NCBI GenBank assembly: GCA_036495525.1
Contig: DASXMR010000016.1
Coordinates: forward strand, 1-64,000
DNA length: 64,000 nucleotides
DNA from: DASXMR01 sp036495525
Lineage (GTDB): Bacteria > Actinomycetota > Actinomycetes > Streptosporangiales > Streptosporangiaceae
Direction of reading: 5' to 3'
The position numbers and the translations under genes were made by a program. Positions 16,811 through 27,318 of this stretch are shown one piece after another (the stretch's first letter is position 1; every line of letters begins with the position of its first letter). The notes below the pieces were generated by a model that saw nothing but the letters and a program-made list of their open reading frames with translations, made no database searches and was not told the origin of the DNA.

Positions 16811-18582
16811 ACGCGGCCCGGCCGGCGGCTCAGCTCGCGCCGTCGGACGCCGGCATTGCGCCCGGCCAAAGTGGCGCGCCCGGCCAGGGCAGCGCGCCCG
16901 GCCAAGCTGGCGCGCCCGGCCAGGGCCGCGGCCAGCGGGCCGGCCGGCTGCTGCCCGAGCGGCTGACCGCGCTGGCGAGGATGGTCCAGATCGCCGCTGC
17001 CCGCAGCTCGCACGGTGTCAGCGGTGAGCTGCTGGCGGACGCCGAAGCGCTGCTCGGCCGGGCAGGCGAGCGGCTGCGGCTTTCCCCGGCGCATACTGTC
17101 GTCGCCCTCGCCGGCGGTACCGGCAGCGGCAAGTCATCGTTGTTCAACCGCCTGGCCGGCGCGGACTTCTCGACCGCCGGGATCACCCGGCCGGTGACCA
17201 CCGACCCGCACGCGTGCGTCTGGGGGGTCGCCGGGTCCGGTCCGCTGCTCGAATGGCTCGGCGTGCCGCGCCGCTACCGGTATGCCAGGGCAAGCGCGCT
17301 TGACCGCGGCGAGGAGGGCCTGACTGGCCTGGTGCTCGTCGACCTGCCAGATCACGACTCGGTGCTGGCCCACGCGTCAGGCGAGGTGGACCGGATTGTC
17401 GGGTCGGCCGACCAGATCATCTGGGTGCTCGACCCCCAGAAGTACGCCGACGCGGCGGTGCACCGCCGGTTCCTGGTGCCGCTGGCCGGCCACGCCGAGG
17501 TCATCGCCGTCGTGCTCAACCAGGCTGACCTGCTGACCGAGGCGCAGACCGAGGACTGCATCGGCGACCTGCGCAGGCTGCTGGATGCCGAGGAGCTGCA
17601 CGACGTGCAGATCCTGGTCACCTCGGCTGCCACCGGAGCCGGCCTGGATGACCTCAGGAAGCTCCTGATGAACGCGGTGTCTGCACGCCAGGCAGCCGTC
17701 GCAAGGATCTCCGCCGACGTGGACCGCATGGCGGCCAGGTTCAGCCCGTACAGCGGCGACGCTGATACCGGGCCGGACGAGGCGGCGACGCGGGTGGTGG
17801 CCGCCAGCGAGGAGCAGCTCGCAGAGGCGTTCGGCCGGGCCGCTGGGGTCACTGCCGTGGGCGATGCGCTGCGCAGCGCGCGGGAGCTGCGCGCGGCGGA
17901 CTACGTGGGCTGGCCAGTCGGCTGGATCTACCGCCGGCTGCGCCGCCGGGACCCGGCCAGCAAGACGCGGCTCGGCCAGCTCTGGGACGAGCTGCGAGCC
18001 GTCACGGCCGGCCCGGCCGGTGCCCAGCAGGCTGAGATCGACAAGGCCATCACGGTGGTGGCTGACGAGGTAAGCCCCGGCCTGCCCGAGCCGTGGTCGC
18101 ACACGGTCCGCGCGGCGCTGCGGTCGCGCTCGACCGACATTCCTGGCGGCCTCGGCACCGTGATGGGCCAGTCGCTGCCTGCCGAGAATGCGGTGGCCGG
18201 GCGCTGGCGCGCGATCGGCGCGTGGCAGGGCCTGCTGCTGGGCGGCGTGATCGTCGGCCTGGCCTGGTTCGCTGCCATCGTGGTCTTCGGCGGCTTCGGC
18301 GTGGCCAGCAACGTGCCGCACGTTTTCAGCAACCTCGCCTTGCTGCCGTGGCTGGCTGCCATGATCGCCGCCCTGCTGCTGATCGGCGCGCTGACGGCCT
18401 CCGCTTGCATGAACACGGTCCGCGCCACCGCCGAGCTGGAGAGCAGGCAGGCGGCCGACCTGATGCGGCAGCGGATGACCGACGTCGCCAGGGAGATGGT
18501 GATCGCGCCGGGCGAGCAGGAGCTGTCGGAGCTGACGCGCTTCCGCGAGATGTACCGGGTCGCTATCGGCCGCACGGCCTGA
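16807..18582 (+). CDS. Dynamin-like GTPase with C-terminal membrane hairpin (DynB-type, second of pair)
   Basis: A 591-residue GTPase with G1 GGTGSGKSS (about 102-110), switch-I threonines in ITRPVTTDPH, G3 VDLPDHDS and G4-like LNQADLL. It therefore has a full GTP-binding site. Residues about 474-535 form two membrane helices (LLLGGVIVGLAWFAAIVVF and LPWLAAMIAALLLIGALTA). That anchor, coming after a dynamin-type stalk, fits the DynB member of the streptomycete pair. The GTG start overlaps the upstream stop by four bases. The N-terminus has four PGQ repeats. The likely role is membrane-bound partner of the upstream GTPase at septa; that role is inferred. Confidence 0.78.
   Translation: MNAARPAAQLAPSDAGIAPGQSGAPGQGSAPGQAGAPGQGRGQRAGRLLPERLTALARMVQIAAARSSHGVSGELLADAEALLGRAGERLRLSPAHTVVALAGGTGSGKSSLFNRLAGADFSTAGITRPVTTDPHACVWGVAGSGPLLEWLGVPRRYRYARASALDRGEEGLTGLVLVDLPDHDSVLAHASGEVDRIVGSADQIIWVLDPQKYADAAVHRRFLVPLAGHAEVIAVVLNQADLLTEAQTEDCIGDLRRLLDAEELHDVQILVTSAATGAGLDDLRKLLMNAVSARQAAVARISADVDRMAARFSPYSGDADTGPDEAATRVVAASEEQLAEAFGRAAGVTAVGDALRSARELRAADYVGWPVGWIYRRLRRRDPASKTRLGQLWDELRAVTAGPAGAQQAEIDKAITVVADEVSPGLPEPWSHTVRAALRSRSTDIPGGLGTVMGQSLPAENAVAGRWRAIGAWQGLLLGGVIVGLAWFAAIVVFGGFGVASNVPHVFSNLALLPWLAAMIAALLLIGALTASACMNTVRATAELESRQAADLMRQRMTDVAREMVIAPGEQELSELTRFREMYRVAIGRTA
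16858..16929 (+). repeat. Four 18-bp tandem repeats encoding APGQ-x-x
   Basis: Units start at 16858, 16876, 16894 and 16912. Each encodes Ala-Pro-Gly-Gln plus two small residues. They sit in the N-terminal tail of the second dynamin-like GTPase and look like slippage-prone repeats. Confidence 0.85.
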
Positions 18583-18853
18583 CGGCCGATCGAGCCGCCC
18601 CGGCTTCCGGCATTCGAGTCGCGGCAGCCGTGCCCGCTCAGCCGGGCTGACTATCGCACAAGGGCCAGCAGGGCGGGCCGGTCTGTCCACAGCGTGCGGC
18701 GGGGGTCGCCGGCCCTCCACAGCCCGGCGGCGGCCGCGGCGGGCCGGCCGGGCGGCGGTGATCCTGAGGACATCAGCGAGGCGGCAGGGAGCCGCCGTGG
18801 CGGCCCGCCCGCGCGAGCGGAGCGTGACTTCCGCTGAGTTCAGGAGGATCCCG

Positions 18854-19477
18854 ATGATCAACGACGCGCACATCAGCCTGGCCGGATACGTGGCGACTCA
18901 GCCCACCCGGCGGGCGACCTCGACAGGCGTGCCAAGCGTGACGATGCGGGTGGCATGGACGCCGAGGTGGATGGACCGGGCCACCGGCGAGTGGACCGAC
19001 GGCCAGACCTCGTACGTGTCCGTGCTTTGCTGGCGCAAGCTGGCCGAGAACGCCGCGGTCTGCCTGCGCAAGGGCGACCCCGTGGTGGTCCGCGGCCGGC
19101 TGTCGGTCCGCCCCTACGAGGACCGGCAGGGCATGCAGCGCACGGCGGTCGAGGTCGATGCCTTCTCGGTCGGCCACGACCTGTCCCACGGCGTCGCTCA
19201 GTTCCAGCGAGTCCGCCCGGCGACCGGTAAGACAGCGGACGAGCACGCGGCCGAGCTGGCAGCAACTGGTCTGGATGCCAGTGCCACCGGTTCTGGCGAT
19301 GACCAGGGTTCCGGCAGTGACCTGGCTGACGGCCAGGCTGCCGATGACGCCGGCCTGTCGGACGCCGCGGGCTCGCACGGTGACGATGCGGGCGGCGAGG
19401 CCGACGGGACCGAGATGTTCGACGACGACGCGATCGCGGCGCTCGCCGGCCAAGTTGCGGCCGGCGCACCAGCCTGA
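18854..19477 (+). CDS. ssb: Single-stranded DNA-binding protein (SsbB-like, no acidic tip)
   Basis: A 207-residue SSB with one OB fold (about 1-110): the start DAHISLAGYVATQPT, then TSYVSVLCWRKLAENA and GDPVVVRGRLSVRPYED, the typical strand order. It binds single-stranded DNA as a tetramer in related proteins. The C-terminal half is an Asp/Gly/Ala-rich linker ending in AALAGQVAAGAPA rather than the DDDIPF-like tip that recruits repair proteins, so this is probably the secondary SSB. AGGAGG at 18842-18847 places the start at ATG 18854, although the frame is open earlier. It lies between the dynamin pair and ettA. Confidence 0.9.
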   Translation: MINDAHISLAGYVATQPTRRATSTGVPSVTMRVAWTPRWMDRATGEWTDGQTSYVSVLCWRKLAENAAVCLRKGDPVVVRGRLSVRPYEDRQGMQRTAVEVDAFSVGHDLSHGVAQFQRVRPATGKTADEHAAELAATGLDASATGSGDDQGSGSDLADGQAADDAGLSDAAGSHGDDAGGEADGTEMFDDDAIAALAGQVAAGAPA

Positions 19478-19646
19478 CCGCGTCAGCGCGGCGGGCCAGG
19501 CCATCCCGCGCCCGTCGCCAGGGCTGGCCCTGAGCTGGCGAGCCGCCGGTCCGGGTTCGGTGCCGGCGGCCGGCCAGGGTCGCAGTCTGGCGGCTGCCGG
19601 GCCCCGTGGTTCGGAACGTGCTCCCGGCAGCCCATACCCTTGAGGC

Positions 19647-21311
<1,665 letters not shown>

Positions 21312-21316
21312 GCGCG

Positions 21317-21766
21317 ATGACCGACCTGACGCCGTTCGCTGCGCTGGTAGGCGGCGATCACGGGCTCGCCGTGGTCTCGGTGGCCCGGCCGGACGGGACT
21401 GTCGCGTCGTCGGTGGTCAACGCCGGCGTGCTGGCCCACCCGCTCACCGGCAGCCCGGTGGTGGGCGTCGTGGCCCGCGGGGATTCGCGCAAGCTCGGCT
21501 ACCTGCGCACCGCCCGGCAGCCGCGGGTCACCGTGGTAATGCGGGCCGGCTGGCAGTGGGCAGCGGCCGAAGGTGACGCTGAGCTGGCCGGGCCGGACGA
21601 TCAGCTTGGTGACCTGGACGCCGAGCGGCTGCGGCTGCTGCTGCGCGACATCTTCAGCGCGGCTGGCGGCACGCACGACGACTGGGATGCCTACGACCGC
21701 ACGATGGCCGCCGAGCGGCGCACCGCGATCCTGGTAACGCCGCGGCTGGTCTACTCGAACCGGTAA
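21317..21766 (+). CDS. Pyridoxamine-5'-phosphate oxidase-like (PPOX) flavin/F420 protein
   Basis: A 149-residue split-barrel protein: GLAVVSVARPDGTVASSVVN at the start, GDSRKLGYLRTARQPRVTVV in the middle and AILVTPRLVYSNR at the end. This is the 'class F420-dependent or FMN' PPOX group of small oxidoreductases. AGGGG at 21303-21307 supports the ATG at 21317, six bases after the ettA stop, so it is likely co-transcribed with ettA. The cofactor (F420 or FMN) and substrate are not readable from sequence. Confidence 0.8.
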   Translation: MTDLTPFAALVGGDHGLAVVSVARPDGTVASSVVNAGVLAHPLTGSPVVGVVARGDSRKLGYLRTARQPRVTVVMRAGWQWAAAEGDAELAGPDDQLGDLDAERLRLLLRDIFSAAGGTHDDWDAYDRTMAAERRTAILVTPRLVYSNR

Positions 21767-21996
21767 GACGCGGCTGCAGTCGGCCTGCGAGGCACGGGGA
21801 CGCCGAAGCTCAGCCTTGCTGCGGTCCCAGGACGGGCCGTGGCGCTGATGGCGAATGTCATCGCCGGCCGGTGACATCGGCCTCTGTCCTGGCCGGCGCC
21901 AGGAAAGGCACACTGGCTGCGGCCGATGAGAATTGCGGTCGGGCCCGCTCTACACCTCGGTGAGGCCAGCTCAGATCGAGACCACAGGAGGTCGAT

Positions 21997-22578
21997 GTGC
22001 CTGCTTCGGTGCTGTACATGTCGATGTCAGTCGACGGGTACATCGCGGGCCCGAACGACAAGCCAGGCAACCCGGGCGGCGACCGCTTTCTGCGGCTGCA
22101 CCAGTGGTTCGTTACCCCGGCGGGTGAGTTCTACCGGCCGGCGGGTCCCGCCGGGGGATTCATGGACGAGATCAACGCGACCGGTGCGGTGCTGTCGGGC
22201 CGCCGGACCGTGGAGCAGGTTGACCACTGGGGCGGGGATCATCACGGCGTCCCGATCTTCGTGCCCAGTCACCGGCCGCCTGGCCCGTCCGTCGCGAACT
22301 ACCCGCTGGTGACGTACGTGCAGGACGGGATCGAGAGCGCGATGGCGCAGGCGAAGGCTGCGGCCGGGGACCGCAACGTGCTGGTGCACGGCGCCTATAC
22401 GGCGCAGCGAGCGCTCGAGGCCGGGGTGCTGGACGAGCTGCAGATCCACCAGATCCCGGTGCTCTTCGGCGATGGCCGCCAGCTGTTCGAGGTGCTGCCG
22501 TCACGCGTGGAGCTGGAAATCGTCCGGGTCATCGACACACCCGAGGCGACGCACATCCGCTACCGCGTCCGTCGATGA
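21997..22578 (+). CDS. Dihydrofolate reductase-like (RibD C-terminal domain) protein
   Basis: A 193-residue protein of the RibD_C/DHFR-like family. SVLYMSMSVDGYIAGPN opens the nucleotide-binding sheet, AVLSGRRTVEQVDHWGG carries the conserved GRxTxE segment, and NVLVHGAYTAQRALEAG with ELQIHQIPVLFGDGRQLF makes the NADPH-binding second half. Many actinobacterial paralogues exist with unassigned reductase activity; no riboflavin genes adjoin this one. A GGAGG lies about six bases before the GTG start. Confidence 0.85.
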   Translation: MPASVLYMSMSVDGYIAGPNDKPGNPGGDRFLRLHQWFVTPAGEFYRPAGPAGGFMDEINATGAVLSGRRTVEQVDHWGGDHHGVPIFVPSHRPPGPSVANYPLVTYVQDGIESAMAQAKAAAGDRNVLVHGAYTAQRALEAGVLDELQIHQIPVLFGDGRQLFEVLPSRVELEIVRVIDTPEATHIRYRVRR

Positions 22579-22694
22579 GCAAGCAGCCCGGCCGGGAGAA
22601 TGCGGCCGGCCGGGCGACCAGCCGCGCGCCGTCCGCTGTCACTCAAGCCGGACGGTGACGACGCTGGGTCAGCGCGGTGCTGGCAGCTGTCCGG

Positions 22695-23141
22695 TCAGGC
22701 TGGGCTCAGCCCAAGGTCGTGGCCCGGCGCCGGGCCGGCCTGCTGGTTGACCAGGCTGTGCGCAGCCATCACCAGGTAGTCCCACAGCTGCGCGTCAAGC
22801 TGCCCGTCCAGGTCGAGCTCATCGAGTGCGGTGCGCATGTGCCGCAGCCATGCGTCACGTTCCCGCTCGCCGATCGTGAACCGCACATGCCGCATCCGCA
22901 GCCGCGGGTGCCCCCGGCGCTCGTTGTAGGTAGCCGGCCCGCCCCAGTACTGGATCAGGAAGAGCCGCAGGTGCTCTTCTGCCGGTCCGAGGTCGCGGCT
23001 CGGGTACACCGCGCGCAGCTCGGGGTCGGCGGCGACCTCCTGGTAGAAGCGGTGCACGAGCTGGCGGAAGGCAGGCTCGCCGCCGATCGCCTGGTAGAGG
23101 GTCTGCCCGCCGCTCTGGCCGGGCTGCTGGGTCTGGTTCAT
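22695..23141 (-). CDS. glbO: Group II truncated hemoglobin (TrHbO)
   Basis: A 148-residue 2-on-2 globin. The TrHbO pattern is visible: YQAIGGEPAFRQLVHRFYQEV, the IQYWGGPATYNERRGHPRLRMRH segment with the proximal His after LRMR, and the later AWLRHM with the G8 Trp. It binds O2 and other ligands and is linked to redox or reactive-species handling in actinobacteria. A frame extends 12 codons upstream, but GGAGCGGTC just ahead of the ATG at 23141 favours this start. It ends next to MscS on the same strand. Confidence 0.92.
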   Translation of the reverse strand: MNQTQQPGQSGGQTLYQAIGGEPAFRQLVHRFYQEVAADPELRAVYPSRDLGPAEEHLRLFLIQYWGGPATYNERRGHPRLRMRHVRFTIGERERDAWLRHMRTALDELDLDGQLDAQLWDYLVMAAHSLVNQQAGPAPGHDLGLSPA

Positions 23142-23240
23142 GACCGCTCCAGGGTACGTTCCCCGACAGCCCGGCAAGGCCAGGCGCTCGCCCGGCAGGC
23201 GGCTCGCCGGTCAGCCGGATCACCGGGCTGGCGGCCGGGA

Positions 23241-24209
23241 TCAAGGGGCGCCGGCGGTGTCCGGCGCGTCCAGCGCCTGCTTGAGACGCTGCCGCAGTTC
23301 CCTGGCCACCTCGGCCTGGCGCAGCGGCAGCGTCTTGGCGGTGACCCGCAGCAGCATGCTGTCGGCTGACAGGTCCTGCACCCCCCAGACTTCTGGCGCC
23401 TCGAGGATCGCGCCGCTGAACTCCGGCTCGCGCCACAACCTCGTGACCGCGGCGCGCATCTGCTCGCGGACCGCGCCGGCGTCACGGTAATAGGGCACCG
23501 GGAAGTCCACGATCGCCCGCGACCAGCCCTGCGACTCGTTGCCGGCCATCGAGATGCTGCCGTTCCTGATGTGCCAGACGATCCCGCTGACGTCCCGCAG
23601 CCGGGTGATGCGCAGGCTGACCGCCTCTACCGTGCCGGTGACCTCGCCGGTCGTGATCACGTCGCCGACTCCGTACTGGTCCTCCAGCAGGATGAAGATC
23701 CCGGCGAGGAAGTCGGAGACCAGGTTCTGTGCGCCGAAGCCGATCGCCACCCCGAGCACCCCGGCGCTGGCGAGCACGGGGGCGAGGTTCAGCCCCATGT
23801 AACCCACGATGATCACCAGCGCGATGGTCAGGATGGTGACCGACACGGCGTTGCCGAGGATCGAGTTGAGCGCGCTGGCTCGCTGATAGCGGCGCTCGCG
23901 GAACAGCCCCCGGTTGCGCTCGGCCACGGCGTCCGGCTCGGCCCTGGCCCGCGCCGTAAAGCGGCCGATGGCGCGGAGCGCGGCCGCGCGCAGCAGCAGC
24001 GCGAGCAGCAGCACGAGTGCGATGCGCAGGATCAGGTGCACCGGCCCGGCGAAGAAGACCCTGGTCACGTCAGCGGCGTGCGCGCTGTGCGAGAGGTCCC
24101 AGACCAGCCGGCAGGCGATGCCGGGATTCGGCCCGCACGCGCCGCCGAGGCTGTCGCCCGAGGGCGGCGGGGGCTGCGCGAGGGCGGCTGCCAGCACGTC
24201 GGTGGTCAC
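23241..24209 (-). CDS. Small-conductance mechanosensitive channel (MscS family)
   Basis: A protein of about 322 residues with membrane helices near LILRIALVLLLALLLRAAAL, NAVSVTILTIALVIIVGYMG and the Gly/Ala-packed pore helix VLASAGVLGVAIGFGAQNLV. The MscS beta domain follows (GDVITTGEVTGTVEAVSLRI). It releases solutes on osmotic downshock. GGGAGG about eight bases ahead supports the GTG at 24209 over the earlier ATG at 24263. The N-terminal 45 residues before the first helix are variable. Confidence 0.92.
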   Translation of the reverse strand: MTTDVLAAALAQPPPPSGDSLGGACGPNPGIACRLVWDLSHSAHAADVTRVFFAGPVHLILRIALVLLLALLLRAAALRAIGRFTARARAEPDAVAERNRGLFRERRYQRASALNSILGNAVSVTILTIALVIIVGYMGLNLAPVLASAGVLGVAIGFGAQNLVSDFLAGIFILLEDQYGVGDVITTGEVTGTVEAVSLRITRLRDVSGIVWHIRNGSISMAGNESQGWSRAIVDFPVPYYRDAGAVREQMRAAVTRLWREPEFSGAILEAPEVWGVQDLSADSMLLRVTAKTLPLRQAEVARELRQRLKQALDAPDTAGAP

Positions 24210-24379
24210 GTGAGCGTCCTCCCGGGAGCCAGGGCGCCCGCTATCGGGGCACAATCCCTCCATGCTGGCCGGCCCGCGCGCCCGGTACCGGCCGATCGCG
24301 GCAGGCTGAATGCGATTGCCTCAGGCTGCGGCAGGTCAGGCCGGCGGTGCAGCGGTGGCCACCGTGACCCCTCGGAGGC

Positions 24380-24459
24380 AGCCGGTCACCCCAGGCTGGC
24401 GGTGGCCGCCGCCACCCTCCTTGGAGCCAGCCGGTAACGCGGGCTGGCGGTGACCGGCT
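24380..24459. terminator. Long inverted repeat downstream of prolyl oligopeptidase gene
   Basis: The arms AGCCGGTCACC (24380-24390) and GGTGACCGGCT (24449-24459) are exact complements over 11 bases. Inside is a second pairing between GGCTGGC and GCCAGCC. The result is a large nested hairpin just after the stop of the minus-strand peptidase gene, well placed to end its transcript before mscS. Confidence 0.5.
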
Positions 24460-24493
24460 CGACTGTTCGGGTTCTCGCCTCCCCGGCGTCAGA

Positions 24494-26608
24494 TCAGCGG
24501 CTGAGGCCGGTGTGCAGGCTCGCGAAAGCCAGGGTCTCCGCCGACAGCGCGGCGGAGCGGCTGACCGCCCGGGCGCCGTGCCCGACATCGGCCTCGCGGC
24601 GGAGCAAGATCGGCCGGTCCTGGTACCTGGCCGCGGTGGCGTGCTGCAGCGCTGCGCACATCTTGCGCGCGTGCAGCGGATCCACCCTGGTGTCGCCGTC
24701 GAACACCGTGAACAGCACGGCCGGGTAGCTCGTGCCGTCGACAACGTGGTGATACGGCGAGTAGGAGAGCAGCCAGCCGAATTCCTCCGGGTTGGCGGCC
24801 GTGCCGTACTCGTCGTTCCAGCTCTCGCCGAGCCCGAAACGCTCGTACCTGATCATGTCGAGCAGCGGCGCCGAGCAGATCGCCGCGGCGCACAGCTGCG
24901 GGTGCTGCGTGACGGTCGCGCCGACCAAAAGCCCGCCGTTCGAGCCGCCGGAGACCGCGAGCTGCCCGCTGGTCGTCCAGCCGCCGGATACCAGCGCCTT
25001 CGCGGCGGCGGCGAAGTCGTCGAAGACGTTCTGCTTGTGCTCGCGCATGCCGGCCCGGTGCCACTGCTCGCCTTCCTCGCTGCCGCCCCGCAGCCCGGCG
25101 ATCGCGTAGACCCCCCCGGCCTCAGTCCAGGCGAGGATGGCCGGGGCGTAGGCGGGGGTGAGGCTCACGTTGAAGCCGCCGTAGCCATACAGGATGGCCG
25201 GCCGCGGCGCCGCCCCGGCCGCGTCAGTGCTTTCCTCAGCGCCGCCGGAGATGACCAGCATCCGGATCGTGGTGCCGTCCGCGGACTGGTAGCTGACCTG
25301 GCGGGCGGTGATTTCCGGTATCAGTGCCGCACCAGGCACCCGGTCCCACTCATCCACGCTGCCGGTCCGGCCGTCGTATCGCAGCACCATCGGCGGCGTG
25401 CGGTAGTCGGTGTACCTGATCCACGCCTCGTGTCCGCCCTCGGGATGCGCCGACAGCCCTTCGACGGTGCCGAGGCCGGGTAGCGCAACCGTGCCAAGCG
25501 CGGTGCCGTCGGCCAGGTCGTGCACGGTGACCTCGCCGATCGCGTGCCGGGTCCATGAGCAGAGCAGCAGCTTGCCTGGCAGTTCCTGGCCGTCGAGTAT
25601 CGCGTACCCGGTCAGCACTGCCTCCGGGTCCTGCGGCACCAGGTCTCGCCAGTACTCGTGGCCGGGTGACGCTGGGTCGGTCACCACCAGCCGGCCGCGC
25701 GGCGCGTCCCGGTCGGTCAGCAGGTACAGCCGGCCGTCGTTGCCCACCTGTCCGTAGGCCTGCGCGTCCGCGCCCTCCTGCACTACGGAGAGCGCGGGCG
25801 GGCCGGCGGGGGAGCCGGTCAGGTCGGCCAGCCACATGTCGTTACGCGGCGCGGTGCCGGCCGCGGCGGCTAGCTGCAGCCAGCGCCCGTCCCGGCTGAC
25901 TGAGACCGAGTAGTAGCTGGTCTTGTCCCGGCCCGCGCCGAAGATCAGCACATCCTCGTCCGCGGCGCTGCCGACCCGGTGCAGGTAGACCCGCCGGTGG
26001 TACTGCTGCTCCCCGGCAGGCACCTGGTCGGGCGCGAGCCGCCGGGAGTAGAAGAACGCGTCGCCGCCGGGCAGCCAAGCGACGTCGCTGTACCGGCAGC
26101 GGTCGATCGGCCCGTCCACGTCCATACCGGTGGCCACGTCCATGACCTGCAGCACCGACTCCTCGGACCCGCCGCTGGACAGCTGGTAGGCGAGCAGCCG
26201 GCCTTCGATGTCGGGCCGCCAGTCATCGAGCGTCGTGGTTCCCGACGGGTCGATCGCGGTCGGGTCGATGAGCACCCGCTCGTCCTCGCCGGGCGCCTGC
26301 GTGTACAGCACGGCGTGCTCCTGCCCGCCGCGCCGCCGGGTGTAGAACCGGCGCTCGCCACGCCAGCGCGGCAGCCCCGCCTCGCCGGCCTCGAGCAGCT
26401 CGGTGATCCGCGCTGCCAGCGCCTCCCGCTGCGGGCGCACCTCGGCCGCCTGGTCGGCGTACAGCGCATCCTGCGCGGCCAGCCAGGCCTTGGTCTCGGC
26501 GCTATCGGGGTCTTCGAGCCACTGGTACGGATCGCTGACCAGCTGGCCGTGGATGGTCTCGGTGACGTCCGCTCGGCGGGCCTGTGGGTAGCTGCCACTG
26601 GGTGTCAT
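24494..26608 (-). CDS. Prolyl oligopeptidase family serine peptidase (S9A)
   Basis: A 704-residue enzyme with an N-terminal beta-propeller (residues about 60-420) that filters substrates, and a C-terminal alpha/beta-hydrolase. The start DPYQWLEDPDSAETKAWLA is the classic S9A N-terminus. The catalytic triad is visible: Ser in AVSGGSNGGLL, Asp in FDGDTRVDPLHA, His in ADVGHGAR. It cleaves proline-containing peptides; no signal peptide is seen, so it is probably cytoplasmic. The gene is divergent from the HNH nuclease. Confidence 0.93.
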   Translation of the reverse strand: MTPSGSYPQARRADVTETIHGQLVSDPYQWLEDPDSAETKAWLAAQDALYADQAAEVRPQREALAARITELLEAGEAGLPRWRGERRFYTRRRGGQEHAVLYTQAPGEDERVLIDPTAIDPSGTTTLDDWRPDIEGRLLAYQLSSGGSEESVLQVMDVATGMDVDGPIDRCRYSDVAWLPGGDAFFYSRRLAPDQVPAGEQQYHRRVYLHRVGSAADEDVLIFGAGRDKTSYYSVSVSRDGRWLQLAAAAGTAPRNDMWLADLTGSPAGPPALSVVQEGADAQAYGQVGNDGRLYLLTDRDAPRGRLVVTDPASPGHEYWRDLVPQDPEAVLTGYAILDGQELPGKLLLCSWTRHAIGEVTVHDLADGTALGTVALPGLGTVEGLSAHPEGGHEAWIRYTDYRTPPMVLRYDGRTGSVDEWDRVPGAALIPEITARQVSYQSADGTTIRMLVISGGAEESTDAAGAAPRPAILYGYGGFNVSLTPAYAPAILAWTEAGGVYAIAGLRGGSEEGEQWHRAGMREHKQNVFDDFAAAAKALVSGGWTTSGQLAVSGGSNGGLLVGATVTQHPQLCAAAICSAPLLDMIRYERFGLGESWNDEYGTAANPEEFGWLLSYSPYHHVVDGTSYPAVLFTVFDGDTRVDPLHARKMCAALQHATAARYQDRPILLRREADVGHGARAVSRSAALSAETLAFASLHTGLSR

Positions 26609-26749
26609 TGCGCGATGTTAACCCTCCGGTACTCGCCGCCTCATAGCTAGCGAAGCTAGGCTAATGCAGTTGGCAGACCGCCTTCGGTGAAGCCACACTC
26701 GTCACGGGTGCACCGGTAGCGCCAGCGGCGCACCCGCCGGGAGGTGCAT

Positions 26750-27259
26750 GTGCGTCGGGTACTGCTGCTCAACGTCACCTATGAGCCGCTGACCACGGTG
26801 GCCCTGCACCGGGCCGTCTGCCTCGTGCTCGGCGAGAAGGCGGTGGTCGTGCACGACGACACGAATGGCACTGTGCTCCGGTCTGCCTCGCTCATGCTGA
26901 CCGCCCCGTCGGTGATCAAGCTGCGCCGTTACGTGCGGCTGCCGCACCGCAGCAGGGTGCCGCTGACCAGGGCCGCGCTGATGCGCCGCGACAACTACCT
27001 GTGCGCGTACTGCGGCACCAAGGCCGACACGGTCGACCACGTGATCCCGCGCAGCCGCGGCGGACTGCACGCCTGGGAGAACTGCGTCGCCTCCTGCAAC
27101 AAGTGCAATCACCGCAAGGCCGACCGGCTGGTGGATGAGCTCGGCTGGACGCTCAGGGTCGACCCAGGCATTCCCCGCGGCGCGCACTGGCGGCTGATCG
27201 GCGCCGCGCACGACGGCGACCCGCAATGGGCGGCCTACCTGGCGGAAACCGCCGCCTGA
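26750..27259 (+). CDS. HNH endonuclease
   Basis: A 169-residue HNH protein. The N-terminal VRRVLLLNVTYEPLTTVALH is typical of the actinobacterial family. The nuclease domain has CAYCG, then VDHVIPRSRGG with the HNH His pair, NCVASCNKCN and NHRKAD. The two CxxC motifs bind a structural zinc. GGGAGG at 26739-26744 fits the GTG at 26750 (five-base gap) better than the one at 26744. It is a stand-alone chromosomal gene; its biological target is not known. Confidence 0.9.
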   Translation: MRRVLLLNVTYEPLTTVALHRAVCLVLGEKAVVVHDDTNGTVLRSASLMLTAPSVIKLRRYVRLPHRSRVPLTRAALMRRDNYLCAYCGTKADTVDHVIPRSRGGLHAWENCVASCNKCNHRKADRLVDELGWTLRVDPGIPRGAHWRLIGAAHDGDPQWAAYLAETAA

Positions 27260-27318
27260 CCCGCGCCCGCCGGGCCAGCGCTCAGCCCGGCCGCACCTGC
27301 CCGGAGCTCTCTGACTCG

